Source of the DNA: Ophiosphaerella korrae
Taxonomy: Eukaryota; Ascomycota; Dothideomycetes; Pleosporales; Phaeosphaeriaceae
DNA length: 54,854 nucleotides
Direction of reading: 5' to 3'
Assembly: GCA_028456385.1 (NCBI GenBank)
Contig: JALNQF010000279.1
Span: forward strand, 1-54,854
Below, in pieces: positions 1 to 13,733 of the stretch (the stretch's first letter is position 1; each line of letters begins with the position of its first letter). Position numbers and translations under genes: made by a program. The notes beneath the pieces were generated by a model. The model was given only the letters and a program-made list of their open reading frames with translations, made no database searches and was not told where the DNA came from.

Positions 1-3000
1 CTCTATAAACTAATAGCTAAACGTACTAATATAGTATATAACTACTATAACTTAGCTTATTATACTATAACTTAGTTATATAAAAAATCTTCTATCTTCT
101 TAAAAGCTAGCCTCTTAAACTAAAATAATACTAGCTTATAACTTCTTTATTACTTAAACTAAGTATACTTATAAGATAAAGATACGCTATAAATAGTAGA
201 CTATAGATCTAGTAAAGAACTAAAGAAACGCTCTAGAGCTACTATACTACAAAAAATCTATAAAATACGCGCTAAAACTAAGTCTCTAGAAAAATAGACC
301 TAGAAACTTACTATACTAACTACTCTAATAAAAAAAGTACTAAGTAACTTTTAATAATATCTTAAGACTCTCTTATAGAAAGATAAAAGAAAATAGGTAA
401 TAGACTTTAAATCTTTTATTTAGCTAAGACTACTTAGTAAACTTAATTTCTAACCTAATATAATTCTCTAACAAGTACTAAGTACTTTCTTAGCTAATAG
501 CTCTATAATAGACTTAGCTACTCCTAACTAACTTATTATAGAAGAATTTAACCTAGATATAAACTCTACTCTTTTTAACTAAGGTAGCCCCCTAAAGTAT
601 AAACTAGTTACTAAGGTCTCTTTTAATAACTAGACTATATTAAACAACTTAATTAATAACGCCTAACTAAATATTAGCTAAGTATTATTACCTTAGCCTA
701 CACCTAAGCTTAAGATCCTAAAAGAGCTAAGAGATAACCTACTATTAAACGCTATAATTAATAAAGACCTACTACTAAGAATAGTCTTTATATTTTAGGA
801 TAAACTTAAGAAATTACTTACTAAGTTTACTAAGCTCTAACCCTTATTTTATACTCTACTACTAACCTTATACTAAGGAATTAAGGATAATAAACTTAGT
901 AATTACTTATCTCTTAAAGAATTTGCCCTAGCTAGAATAGTATTATACCTAGTAGTTACAAATACCTAGATATAGGATATAATTAACGTAGTAAATAAAT
1001 AAAACTAGAGGCTTATAGCTAAAGTAAGTAAATTAGATAAATAACTCTCTTAATAAGATAACTAATTAGCTTAACTCTAAGAATACCTAGTATAATTACT
1101 ACTAGACTATAACTATATTATAGAGTAATATAATACTTTAAGCTAAAGAGCTACTTTGTATAAAGCTCTATAAGAAGAAGCTATAGTAAAATATAACTAC
1201 TTACGTAAAGTAGTAATCTACTAAGAAGACCTAATAGCTAAATAAACTAAGCTAAAAACCTTTAACTTTAATATACTAGTATAGAAAGATATAGAACTAC
1301 TCTATACTAAGATCTTACTATAAAGCTAGTAACTTAGCTTCTTTAAAAGAGAGTTTAAACCCTAAGTACTAGTAGTAGGCTACTATATCTTTAATAAAGA
1401 AGAGTTTACCTTAACTCTTTTCTTAACTAGTATCTAAGAGCTAGCCTTTAATTTTTACTAGTATAAAGAATAAAAAGACTACTCTATAAAACTCTTATAA
1501 TTTTTAAGTATAAGATACTATATAGATATTATATCCTTTATCTAGTCTATATATAATTACTTTATTACTAATAGAAAAAAATATATTAGCTTATAAACCT
1601 AAGCTAACGTTATTATACGCTACTATATAGGATTAGCTTACCTATACTTTACTATCTTAAATAGTATTACCTACTTATACTAAGAAGAATTTATATATTT
1701 CTTTATACTTTTTTACTAATTTAGTAATATAAATATAGTAGGATTAGGAGAAGTACGTTATAAAACCCTAGAAATAGCTAAATTTAGACTAGATTAACTA
1801 ATCTACAAAACTACCTAGTTAGTATAAGCTAAATTCCTCTCTAAATTTAATAATATTAGCCTTAAACTATAATAGAACTTATAGCTATATAATATCTACT
1901 TTTAAAAAAAGCTACAATCCTAGCTTAGAGAGGCTACTAGTACTACCCCTAGTATTTATAATAGCCCTACTAATTTTTAAAAGATAATCTTAATATTAGA
2001 AAATAAAGTAAATAATTATAACCTAGATATAAGCTCTAAGTAAACTTAGCTTTGTATTCTAGCGCCTATAAGAGCTAAACTAAGAGTATAGATATAAAAC
2101 TTTAAAGAAGAACTAGCTATAACTTTATAAGAACTAAAATACTATTAACTATAACTAGAAAGCGTATTTAGAGGAATATACCTAACTAGTAAAAAGGCTA
2201 CTATAATTAAAACTAAGAACTCTAAAATAATTTTATACTAAAGCTATAGAAAGATAAGTATTAAGAAGCTAAACTATACTACTTATAAATAAACAAAAGC
2301 TACTAGATTTAAAATACTTACTAACGCTATAAACTACTATATAGCTACCTATATAGTAATAGACTCTAAAATAGATATAGAAATAGAGGACTAATTTTTT
2401 AAATACGACCCCTAACTAGATATAGAGCTAGAACTAGAGCCTAACTTAGACTAGGATTTAGAAAACGACGTTCCCTAGGCCTAAAGCCTTAACCTAGGGA
2501 TTATATAAACTAGAAGAGCGTAATTAACTACTAAAGTATAACTCCTAGTATAGCTATATCCTATATACTTACCTATAGAATATAGATAGTCTAGTATAAG
2601 AAACTACTAACTAATCTAATAGAAGCTAAGCTAAACTAATTCTTATTTACTAGCTTCTTAGGTAAAGACCTTATAGCACCCTATATAGCTAGAACCCTAG
2701 CTAATAATAGAGCTAACGTAAACTTTATTTAATAAAAATTTACTTAGAAGACTATAAAATTATAAACTATCTAGCTACTTTAACTTATTATTTATAAAAG
2801 ATATAATAGTTCCCTATCTAAGTCTATTACGTATTAGGTTAAGTTCTACTTATAAGTAAGCGTATATATTAAATAGACCTCTACCTATATTATTAAAAAT
2901 ATAGGCTAATTTAACTTTATTTTACAATTTTTATAGTATAAGGCCTATACTATTAAACTTAACTACTACTATAGAATATTATTATTCCCTAATACTTACT

Positions 3001-6000
3001 ACTAATAGTACTACTAGATAACTAATAAAATCCCCTTAGTAGTATACTATAGTACGCCTAGATATTACTCTACTATAGCCTTAAAGAAGCTAGTACTTAA
3101 ACTATTATCTACTCTTATAGGGCCTTTAAGTAGGTACCCTAATAAGTATAAATAGAACTTGTTAATAGATATTTAAACTATTAGTTATTATATAATTAAG
3201 GCCTTTACTAGAAGAAGTAGATATACGCTTATAGTACTTACTTTAGATAAAATACTACTACTAGTATACTACTATAGAGTAGCTAAAGAAGTAAATTATA
3301 TATAATTTTATAAACTACTACTTATAGTAAAGCTTAAAGATATCTTATCTATAGAACTACTCTAACTATATTAAGACCTAATACTTTATTTTAATAAGAA
3401 AGCTACTAAGGAACTTTTCTCTTATAAGCTATATAACCTAGAAATTACTCTTAAACTTAGTGTAAAAATCCTAGACGCTAAACTTTACTCTTTTACTAGA
3501 AAATAAGATAAAGTAATTTAGAAATATATCTAAAAAATAGAAGGTAAAGGCTTTATTAGTAAATATAGCTCTTTAGCTAAGAATAACTTACTAATTATAG
3601 CTAAACTAGATAGTAGCTTATAAGTCTATATAGACTACTATAAGCTAAACAAATCTACTATTAAAGACTAGTACTCTATTCTATTCTTTAGAGAAATACT
3701 AGCCTACTTAAATAAGGTAAAGATTTTCTTTAAATTTAACGTAATATACGCCTTTTACTACTTACGTATTACTTTAAATTTAGAATAGCTAACTATATTT
3801 ATTACCTACTTTAGTATATATACTTATAAGGTAGTACCTTTTAGCTTTACTAACGTACTAGCTACTTTCTAGCGTACTATTAACTTAGCCTTACTAGAAT
3901 ATTTAGACGACTTCTACACTATATATATAGACAACGTCCTAATATACTCTAATAATAAAATAGACTATATTTAGTACGTTTATAAAGTACTTATATAACT
4001 AAAAGAGTAAGGCTTCTACGTAGACTCTAAAAAATCTAGCCTCTACGCTACCTTAGTTAAGTTTTTAGGTATAATTATCTCTAATAAAGGAATTATAATA
4101 GATCCCTCTAAAGTTAAAGCTATCTAGGAGTAGGAAATACTAAAGACTACTAAAGAAGTCCTAGCTTTTCTAGGCTATACTAGATTTCTCTAGCGCTTTA
4201 TTAAGGATTACTTAAGCTTTACCTTACTACTTACTAAGTTAATTAAGTCTAAAGTTATTACTAAACTTACTAAAAGAGATAGGCTACTCTTTTAAAAGAC
4301 TTAGTATAAGCCTTTTATAATTACCTAAGAATATATAAATACTTTTAATAAACTAAAAGCTACTTTCTAGCTAAGTATAGTCTTACTTTACTTTAACTTC
4401 TTAAAACTAATCTATATCTAAACTAATACCTCTAGGTAAGCTTTAGGTAGAGTAATAAGCTAACTAAACTAAGATAGAATCTAATAGCTAGTTAGCTTCT
4501 TCTTAAAAAAATACACTCTAGTAGAATATAATTATAATATCTACAACCTAGAACTTATAGCTATAATCTAAGTATTTAAAGAATAGAAACTAGAGCTTAT
4601 AAGTAGTCTGTATATAATCTACGTTATAATAAACTACTATAATTTAGAAACTTTTATAATAACTAAAAAGCTTAATTACTACTAGGCCTACTAGTTATTA
4701 TTCTTATCCTAATTTAATTTCTATATTAAATATACACCTAGTAATATAAACAAGGTTATAGACGCCTTAAGCTACTAACTATAAGATTACTTTATAGATA
4801 ATTCTAATCTACAAGTATTAGAAGCTAACTAAATTATCCTAAGCCCTTAAGTCCTAGCCCTAGGCGTAAAACCTACGCTAGATATAGTAATTTATACTCT
4901 AAGCCTTATAGACCTATAAAAGCTAGATAGATTTACGCTAAAATAAGCTACTATAGTATACGCCTACCTTTACTATATTATAGGAATAAAACCTAAATTA
5001 GTAAACTTACTAGAAGATTTTCTACTACTCTATAATAGAGAACTAGACTTAGAACTCCTACTATATATTGTTAACCTACGCCTAATAGAAGAATTACTAG
5101 ATATAGCGTACTTAGAAAACTATATAGCCTAAGCTATATTTACTACTATAGATAGTAGATAATAAAAACTATTAAAAGCCTTCTATAAAGTAGGATACTA
5201 CTTCTTATACGCTAATATTAGCTCTACTAGATTAGAGAAAGAAAAGTACTTCTAAGTTAATAAAACGTATCTATATATCTCTCTAAACGCCTATCTACGC
5301 TACTAAATCTTTAATTTATACTATAACTATTAGTTAGTAGGCTATAAAGGACCCTATAGTACGCTATATCTAATATATAAGTACTATTATTAGCTTAAAA
5401 TACTTTAAGCTATTAAGTAATTTTATAATATATACCTAATCTACTACTATATAAAGAACTTATAAGATAGTAAACTTAGTTACCTCTAACCTATACTAAT
5501 TTCTTACGTACCTTAAACTAATATCTTAGTAGACTACATCTAAGCCTTACTAACTAGTAAAAATAGTAGCTAGATTTATAAATATATCCTAGTAATTTAC
5601 TACTACCTTATAAAAAGACGCTATTTCTTCTCCTATAAGTCTCTAAAACCTAAAGAAACTACCTAATATTTTATATCTATTTTTAAACTTTATAGAGTCC
5701 TAATAAATATTATATTTAATAGAGAGATAACTTTTATTAGCTAATTTTAGCGCTATATATATAAACACCTCTATATTACGTAAAAGCTCTTAACTATATA
5801 CTACCTAGAAACTAATAGCTAAACTAAGTAAGTAAATTAAGCCCTAGAGATCTTTCTAAGGTAATACGTTAACTACGCGTAAGATAACTAGGTAGCCTAG
5901 CTATATATAGCTAAGTTCTAGGTAAATAATACTATTAATATATCTATTAAGATAACTTTATTTTTTATAGATCTAGAGTATTACTTCTATAGTAGTATAT

Positions 6001-6654
6001 ACTCTAGCGAAAATAATAAAGATTAACTAAACCTAGCCTAACGTAACTAATGTATATAAGCTAATAAGCTACTTAATACTTATAGTAACCTAGTAGCTTA
6101 CTTTAAAAAAAAAATACTCTAGGTATAATAAGAGTAAGTAGCTTAAGCTAATACCTTTTACTAAAGTAGACTAGTATATAAAGTTAGTAACTAAGCCTAT
6201 ATTAGTATAGCTAATTAGAAAACTACTTAGCTAACTCTAAAATTAGACTACTAATAAGTAGGCCTATACTCTATTAAGAGAGTTATCTATAATAGTAGAG
6301 TATATAAGCTAGTACTACTCTAAGAAATACTAAGTAAAGGTATATTCTTAGTCTTCTCTCTAAAACTCTTATACCCTAGAGATTAGAAGCTCTTACTAGA
6401 TTAAGACCTACTATAGCTAATCTCTATTATTATTACTAATAAAGAAACTAGTAGCGTATATAAAGAATACCTAGTAGAAGCTATCTTAGACGTACGCTTT
6501 AAAGAGCGTAGAAAATATATAAGATAGTACTACTTAGTCTACTAGACTAGCTATAATAAACCTATATAGGAGCTAGTAAAAGAATTTATAAAATATAAAG
6601 CTACCTTTAACTTTTACTAGAACTACCTAGAGAAAGCTAAACTACTAACTCTAC
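1..6654 (+). mobile_element. RIP-degraded Ty3/Gypsy chromovirus, 5' end outside window (element C)
   Basis: This is an LTR retrotransposon of the Gypsy/chromovirus class, cut by the window start. Read on the plus strand and taking TAA/TAG as mutated CAA/CAG/TGG, one frame runs almost unbroken from about 2650 to 6654. Domains follow in pol order: reverse transcriptase (about 3560-4250, with a VYIDYYKLNK-like block near 3620 and a YIDNVLIYS block near 3930 that stands for YxDD), RNase H (about 4300-4800), integrase (about 5340-5950), and a C-terminal chromodomain (about 6440-6654). Positions 1-2600 should hold gag and protease, but I could not resolve them. No intact ORF remains. The element is interrupted at 6655-6659 by insertion of element A and resumes at 13734. 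The class is secure; the 5' boundary is not visible. Confidence 0.85.
2650..6654 (+). pseudogene. Element C pol pseudogene (RT, RNase H, integrase, chromodomain)
   Basis: This is the degraded polyprotein of the first Gypsy element. The integrase part keeps the expected order: a linker, the core with a remnant of the D-x-G-T-x-F block (near 5730), and an HPETNSQTEQVN-like block (near 5800-5830). The last 70 or so codons resemble a chromodomain (YLVEAILDVR followed by a YLVYWTSY-like block), which in intact chromoviruses steers integration to heterochromatin. All internal stops are TAA or TAG, as RIP at CAA, CAG and TGG would give. Frame continuity over about 4 kb with few indels shows that decay was almost purely by point transitions. 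It cannot make a protein. Confidence 0.8.
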
Positions 6655-6659
6655 GTATA
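6655..6659. repeat. Target-site duplication GTATA, left copy
   Basis: The five bases GTATA immediately precede the left LTR (TGTTAC...). They are repeated exactly at 13729-13733 directly after the right LTR (...GTAACA). A 5-bp duplication is normal for Gypsy integrases. It proves that 6660-13728 entered as one unit. Confidence 0.93.
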
Positions 6660-7120
6660 TGTTACAGGCCTCCTATCGTTAACTATAGGTACCTATCTTA
6701 GAAGGGTTAGTAGATTATAAAGTAATAACAAAAGTTTGTATAGGGATCTATAATAACTATAAACAATAGAAGATGTTTTGCAACTGTCTTGTATTAGCGT
6801 TCTATAGTTAAAGGATTGAATTACTAATACTATCCTAATAATACGCATTACTACTAACTATATAGTAATAATATCTTAGTAGCTTTGTTACTTTATATTT
6901 GCTAAGATCGCGAATTTATAAATTTGTTATATAATAGCTTTGTAGCTTCGTGTTTACTAAGATCACGAATTTACAAATCTATTACGTATCTATATTGTAG
7001 TTAGCTTTCTAATTAAACTTGTTATCCTATAAGTTGTTACCCCGCTTATCTTATGCTTTGTTAGTAGTTAAGCGTAGACTAATTAGTTCTATCTTAGTTT
7101 CCCTTATTACTACTGTAATA
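6660..7120 (-). repeat. Element A left LTR (3' LTR of the minus-strand element)
   Basis: 461-bp direct repeat matching 13268-13728. The outer end is TGTTAC. The inner end reads GTAATA where the partner keeps GTAACA, a C-to-T change that damages the terminal CA. It contains several copies of a GATCGCGAATTTA-like motif near 6907 and 6960. Confidence 0.93.
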
Positions 7121-7779
7121 CTATTCTCTCTTCTACACAGTCCCTTATTTTTCTATACTAGTACTAAGGTTATTAATCCTATTTCTTTATTAATCCTTAG
7201 TTCTTTATTACTCTCTATACTATCTTAGTCTTATTATAATAAACTTCTCCTTGTAGCTCGTATTATTTGCAATAAGGTTAAGATATTCTTATATCGTTGT
7301 TGTACTAAATTAGGTCTTACTTATCTTATATCTTTAAAGGATAGTAAATACTATAACGAGTATATTCTTGCTAATATCTAGTATAAGTGTGTTTCCTCTA
7401 GGGTTTTACTTATAGAGTGTAAGTGTTCGATTTCTATATAGTCTCCTTCTACTAAGTTATATAGGGCGAGCTGTTAATAGGGCTTAAGCGTAATTGTTGT
7501 TATAGCTTACTACTACTAAGGCTAAGTGTAAGTTAACTCTTTATAAGCTAGTAGAGCTTTATTCTTATGTTAAGCGTCTTTAGAAGATAAAGGCTTATAA
7601 TAACGCTAAGTCGTCTAAATAGTCTCGTACCTTAGAGGCTGAATTAGATTTAGATAATGTAGTAGAGGTTGCTCTAGCTCCTATTATATTAGGCGCTCCT
7701 ATCGCCTCTCTATCTAGCAATAGTATCGTTAGTTTTCTTAATTCGCCGCTAGGCGTTCTAGAGGGTTTTAACTTTAGAA

Positions 7780-10700
7780 GTCCTCTAGTTTCTTAGGGTA
7801 ATTAAGGTTATCTTCTAGTTCCTATGTTTCTTCCTATAGTTGTCCTTTTTCGTCTATACCTATCTATTTTACTAGATAGTAGTTCTTACTATTATAGAAC
7901 TAGTGTACTAGGATTTCTTTTACTTCCTATTCTTCTTATTCTCTATACGTATCTACTTTGTACACTAGTAGTTCTACGTTTTGTAGTACTATCTTAAGTA
8001 GTACTACGTAGAAAGTTAGGTGTATCCTTATTTTATTTAGTAGCTTTAGTTTAAATATAACTAGCGTAACTTCTTTCTTGATTTTATATAGTCCTATCTT
8101 AACGTAGTCTAGTTTTAGGCTTAGTCTCTTACTCTTAATGTTTTTCCGTACTAACTATACTTTTTCTCCCTTTCTAAATTAGGGTCTCTCTTTATATTTC
8201 CTGTCGTAATACTTTACTATTCGATTATGTAGGAATTCTATATCTTATCTTAGTTACTTGTATATGTCTTTAAGTCTATTAGTAAAGTTTTCTCCTCTTA
8301 GAGACTAAGATATTTCTAGTCTTAGTATTCTATATATACTAGGGTTAAATCTATAGTTTGCAAAGAAAGGCAATACTCTTATTATTTTATTCTTTACGCT
8401 GTTAAATACTAACTATACTATAGGTAGTAGTTGTACTTAGTTATTCTAGTTGTAATTAAGGTAGTATCTTAAGTATTGTTCTACTATTTAATTTATACGT
8501 TCTAATTATCTATCTGTCTATAGGTAGTATACTATTAATATTATATATTTAATTCCTAATTGTACTATTATTGTTCCCTATAGTTTTAATATAAATCTTA
8601 CGTCTCTATCTATTATAATCTTGTCTAGTAGTCTATGTTAACTAATTATAGTTCTTAGAACCTAGTGTACTACAACTTCTATTTTACTTTTCTCCTTATA
8701 TAGTCTAAAATATAAGTACTTTGTAAGTTTATCTACTATTGTTAGGATTCTATCGTACTTAACTCCTAATATTAGGTCTTTTAACTTAGGTAGTTTTGTA
8801 ATAAAATCTATTATAATAACTCCCTATAGTTATTCTAGTACTTCTACTAGTTGTAACTTTCTATATAGTATATACCTACTATGCTTATTCCTTTAGTATT
8901 CTATATAATCTTGTAGTACTTCTATTACTAGTTGTCTTACTCTTAGGATATAGTAATCTCTTAGTAGTCTATCTAGTATTTTATTAATTCCTTAATATCT
9001 ATATACTAGTAGTTTATAGAACTATTGTATAAATTCTCTTTATATTTTTCCTAGAATATACATTCTTCTATAGGCTTTTGCAAGACTTTCTTTAATCTTA
9101 AGTTTTTCTATCTCTTTAGGGGCTTTTCTTATTTCTTTCTAAATCTATTTGTCTAGCTCGCTACTCTTTCTTTTAAGTGTTGCAGCTATTTTAGGTGTGT
9201 TTAGGACTAAATATCCTTCTTCATTCTTGATTAGAACTATACTAGTAGCGCTTACTTCTTCTTATAAGTCTAGTCTTCTACTAAGGGCGTCTACAAATTA
9301 GTTATCTTTCCCTTTTGTATATATTATTTCTATATTAAATGTTAATAGAAACTCCTACTATCTTATATAGCGTTGTAATAGTTCTTTATTTATTATAAAT
9401 CCTATAAGGTTCTTATAGTCTATATAGACCTTTGTCTAGTATTTTACTCCTTGTAAATATACTCTCTATTGCTTAAATACTTTGTATATTACTAGTATCT
9501 CTTTGTTATAGATTAGATAGTTAAGCTCTACTAGCTTTATTTTCTTAGAAAAGTATTTAACTAAATGCTCCTTGTTAGTTTCTAGATCTTCTTGTATTAG
9601 TGCTATTCTATAAACTAAGTTGGACGCGTCTATCTTTACTACTACTAGTAGGTCTAGATTGTATATTCTAATAACTAGGTTTTCTATAAACTTTCTTTTA
9701 ATTTTCTTAAATACTTTATTGTATTCTCTTGTCTACTTAAATAGCGTATCCTTTTTTATAAGTCTAGTTATTAGTTCTATATCTTCTAACTATCCTATTA
9801 TTAACTTTCTACAAAAGTTAGCTAACCTATAAAATTGTTGTACCTCTTTTAGGTTTTTTAGTATTAGCTATTCGTTAATTAATCTAATCTTCTCTAGGTC
9901 GATCTTAATTTTTCCTAGTTTAATAATAAATCTAAGGAAGTCTGTTTCTTTTGTATAAAATTCGCATTTTCTTATTTTTAGGAATAGTTTATTTTCTGCT
10001 AGTTTCTCTAGTACTTTGTATACGTGTTGTACGTGTTCTTCCTCTATTTCTAAAAATATAAGGATATTATCTAGGTATACAAATGTAAATACGTCTAAGT
10101 ACTCTCTTAGTACTATATTAATCCTTTCTTAGAATACTACTAGTGCGTTTATTAAGCTAAATAGCATAACTAGATATTTGTATAGTCTATACTATATTCT
10201 AAACGCTATCTTCTATTTATCTCCTTTTTTAATTCTAATCTAGTAGTACGCGTTCTAAATATCTAGTTTTGTAAAGATTCTTACTCTTCGTAATCTATCT
10301 TGTATTTTATCTATTCGTAGTAATAGGTATTAGTTTTTGTTTATAATTGCGTTAGTTTTCTTAAAATCTACGTAGGGTCTCTTATCGCTCGTTCTTTTTT
10401 TATCTACAAATATAAGTCTATGCGCTACTAAGGATTTAGATTCCTTTATCTATCCTTTTTTTATTACTTTCTAGATAAATGTTCGTTTGATTTTAGATTC
10501 TTCTTCTGTTTTCTAGTAGACTAGGCTCTATCTTACGTCTTTACCTTCTACTAGTTCTATCGCTAGGTCCTATAGTTAATATTCTAGAAGGTAATCTTTA
10601 GGTTCTATAAGTTGTTTTTCCTATTTCTTATACTCTTTAGGGAATTCTCCTTTACAAGTACTTATATTAGCTTTTAACGTATCTATTCTATAGTAGTTAA

Positions 10701-13200
10701 TTTTTCCTATTCTCTAATTAATCTATAGGTTAGTTATTTGTAACTATAGTATTCCTAGTATTATGTCTTGTTTGTTATTAATTGTCGTTATATCTATAAC
10801 TATGTTCTTAATTATTATTCCTTCTAGTTTTAATGTAGAGGGAACTGTTTCGAATCTAATAGGTTCTTAGAATAGTTTTCCTTTAATCGTGCTTAATTGT
10901 CGAGGATATTTCTTTATTATATACCTTATTCCTTGTGTTTCTACAAACTTCTTTAATATAAAGTTTCTTGTAGCTCTACTGTTAATTATTAATTGTACTT
11001 TTCTTTCTTAGTAAGTACCTGTTTTTATAATATATAGGCCTCTTACGCCTTTTAGCTATTCTTGCTTAGGCTTCTTTATAAACTATCTATCTTTCTTAGG
11101 CTATAAGCTTACTTTAAGCTTATATTCTTTATATTTTAGGTATTTATTATATATGCACTTATACTATAGTCCTCTTTAGACGCATTTTTTTAATAGTTTT
11201 AGACTAGGTCTTACTACTACGTATCTATCTTCTAGGATTATTTCCTATCCTTAGATATCTTCTACTAGGATTACTCTTATATAGTTATAGCCTCTTCTCT
11301 ATATAGGCTATATATTGTTGTTTACTTTAGAGTTTCTATATATAATATAATTCTTATCTAGGTATAATATCTATAATACTTTAAAGTGTACTAGATGTTT
11401 TAGATCTATTAGTTTATTATCCCCTTCTTAGTACTTATCTCTTCTAGGTATATCTATTATTAGGATATAGTATACTACTAGTACTCTTAGTGTATAAGCT
11501 TTATTAATCTATTATATTTTTCTTATAAGGTACTACTATTCTTTTTATATAGGTATTCTTCCTACTACAACTATATATTACTTTATCTATTCTTAAAATA
11601 GTGTAAACTTTATTTCCTTAGGATTACGTTCTTTCTAGTCTTTGTACACTTCCTCTATACTTATAACTATTAAGTATATTTAAATAAATCTCTATTCTTT
11701 GTCTTATTCTTCTATATCTATTGTTGTGCAGCCGTTGTAGCTATATATATCTAGCTAGGCATATTCTATACCTCTTATACTAACTTGTCTTTTACTTTCT
11801 TGTAGTTCTTTAGAAGAAGCTGTAGTAGTCTCTTTATCTAGTGCTCGTTCTTTAGCCTAGATTGATAGGGTCTAGGGTTCTTCCCCTTCTAAATCTTCTA
11901 TTAGTAGGTCTATTATATAGGCTATCTCTTCTAGCTATACTTTTATTCTACTTTCTTTTATTATAGCTACTCTATGTCTCTATTTCTATAGGAACTATAC
12001 TACTCTCTATTTACTAAAAAGATATATATAGTAGTTGTCGTTATAACAAAAGGTCTAATAGAGTATTGCATGTTATACTTCTTTGCTCCCTACTACCTTC
12101 TCCTAAGGTTTAGCTTATACTTTTAGTGCTTCTTTCTTGTTCTTAGTTGTTTTTAACTAAGTTTCCTTATCTTTTCTTAGGTCCTTACTTCTATAGTCTT
12201 TTATAAAGTGTCCTAGTTTCCTATATTTATAGTATACTATATCCCTTTTCTTTTGTAATTAGCAGTCTTTTACGTAGTAGCCTTTCTTGCTATAGTTAAA
12301 GCACGTAAAGTTTTTATTCCCCTTCCTCTTCTTGTCCTTATTAGCGTCGAGGATTATAGGGTCTCCCTTATCTTAATTCTAGGTATAACCTCTATACTTG
12401 TTCTTCTTCTATTCTTAAAGATCGTCGTTAATTTATATTACCTATTGTTTTAGAGCTTCTAGCGTTTAGGGCTTTTCTATATAAATTATTTTGTATTAGA
12501 TTTTTAAGTTTAGTCCTTGTTTAAATTATAATATTAGGGCTAACTTATTCTACTCTATGTTTTGCGATAGTTATTTAAACTATAATACGTACTCTAGAAT
12601 ACTCTAGCTTTATATAAGCTTTTCTAGCCGTTCTTTAGCTTATTAGGTAATGTCTGTGTCCCTAAATACTACTCTTATTTATCTAGTAAAGTATTTGTAA
12701 CTTCTAAAGATAGCTCTTATTTTATCCTTTTAGGTTATTAGAGCGTGTATTGTATAGTCTGTCTAGTAAGGTTTAAACTATCTTATTATATTTTCTTTAA
12801 GATATATTCTAATGTATATTACCTTCTTTTCTTCTATATCGAAGTATAGTACTTATACGTCTATTTAGAGTTGTGCTAAAGCTATAAAGGGTCTTAGTTT
12901 TTCTCTTATTCTATTAAACTTCTTAAGGATAGGTATCTTAGGTAGTTTTTTTATTGCACTTATTTCTAGTTGTTAGGTAATTAATTCTATCTAGTTCTAG
13001 CCTTTAATAATAGCTTTAATTTATACTTTGTTCTATTTTAAATAGTCTTGTAGTTCTTTGTTCTACGTTTCTAGTGCTTTAATTACTATCTTTATATCCT
13101 CTTTGTTATTAATTAGTTTATTTATGCGATCCTTAATTGTTTCCTATATAGTACTATCTAACTTATAACTACTCCTAGGGGCTTTACTTGTTAAGCTTTC
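7780..13200 (-). pseudogene. Element A gag-pol pseudogene
   Basis: This is the degraded coding region of element A. Gag lies at the high-coordinate end, with an acidic/basic N-terminal part followed by two zinc knuckles. Protease, reverse transcriptase, RNase H, integrase and a chromodomain-like C-terminus follow towards 7800. Conserved blocks are readable in one frame over long stretches, with stops only at codons that RIP would produce. No open frame longer than about 70 codons survives. The product of an intact relative would be a capsid plus replication enzymes acting in cytoplasmic particles. Exact domain limits are approximate because I placed them partly by analogy with element B. Confidence 0.8.
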
Positions 13201-13267
13201 TACTATCGTGTTAGCTAGACCGCGCGCTACTTATACTTTACTTCTCGCAATAACTAGATTAGCAAGG

Positions 13268-13728
13268 TATTACGGGCCTCCTATCGTCGACTATAGGTAC
13301 CTGTCTTAAAAGGGTTAGTAGATTATAAGGTAATAATAAAAGTTTATATAAGAATTTGTAATAACTATAAACAATAGAAGATGTTTTGCAACTATCTTGT
13401 ATTAGCGTTCCGTAGTTAAAGGATTGAATTGCTAATACTATCCTAACGATGCGCATTACTACTAACTATATAGTAATAATATCTTAGCAGCTTTGTTACT
13501 TTGTATTTGCTAAGATCGCGAATTCACGAATTCGTTATATAATAGCTTCGTAGCTTCGTATTTGCTAAGATCGCGAATTTACAAATCTATTACGTATCTA
13601 TATTGTAGTTAGCTTCCTAATCGAACTTATTATCCTATAGGTCGTTACCCTGCTTATCCTATGCTTTGTTAGTAGTTGAGCGTAGACTAATTAGTTCTAT
13701 CTCGGTTTCCCTTATTACTACTGTAACA
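13268..13728 (-). repeat. Element A right LTR (5' LTR of the minus-strand element)
   Basis: 461-bp partner of 6660-7120. It ends GTAACA at 13728 and starts TATTAC at 13268 where the left LTR has TGTTAC. This copy keeps more G and C than the left one, for example GTCGAC near 13290 against GTTAAC, so the two LTRs were mutated to different degrees. Confidence 0.93.
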
Positions 13729-13733
13729 GTATA
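13729..13733. repeat. Target-site duplication GTATA, right copy
   Basis: Exact copy of 6655-6659, directly abutting the right LTR of element A. Confidence 0.93.

Larger units (their letters stand above)
6660..13728 (-). mobile_element. Complete, RIP-inactivated Ty3/Gypsy chromovirus (element A), 7069 bp
   Basis: This is a full-length LTR retrotransposon in minus orientation, flanked by the 5-bp duplication GTATA. Both LTRs are 461 bp and align end to end; their differences are mainly C/T and G/A transitions. Reading the minus strand from 13267 downwards gives gag with two CCHC-type zinc knuckles (about 12190-12310, several Cys changed to Tyr). Then comes pol: reverse transcriptase (about 9990-10460, block MLFSLINA and a VYLDNIL block for YxDD), integrase (about 8290-8790) and a chromodomain-like tail (about 7820-8000). 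All frames are broken by TAA/TAG. It is nested in element C, so it is younger than C. Element B (24158-31182) is the same or a sister family, with similar LTR blocks and gene order. Confidence 0.93.

Noticed and set aside
7019..7228. 69-codon open frame in the AT-rich block
   Set aside because: It overlaps the inner end of element A's LTR on the wrong strand and has no ATG-based or domain support; a chance frame in RIP DNA.
9620..9832. 70-codon plus-strand frame
   Set aside because: Antisense shadow of the reverse-transcriptase/RNase H part of element A.
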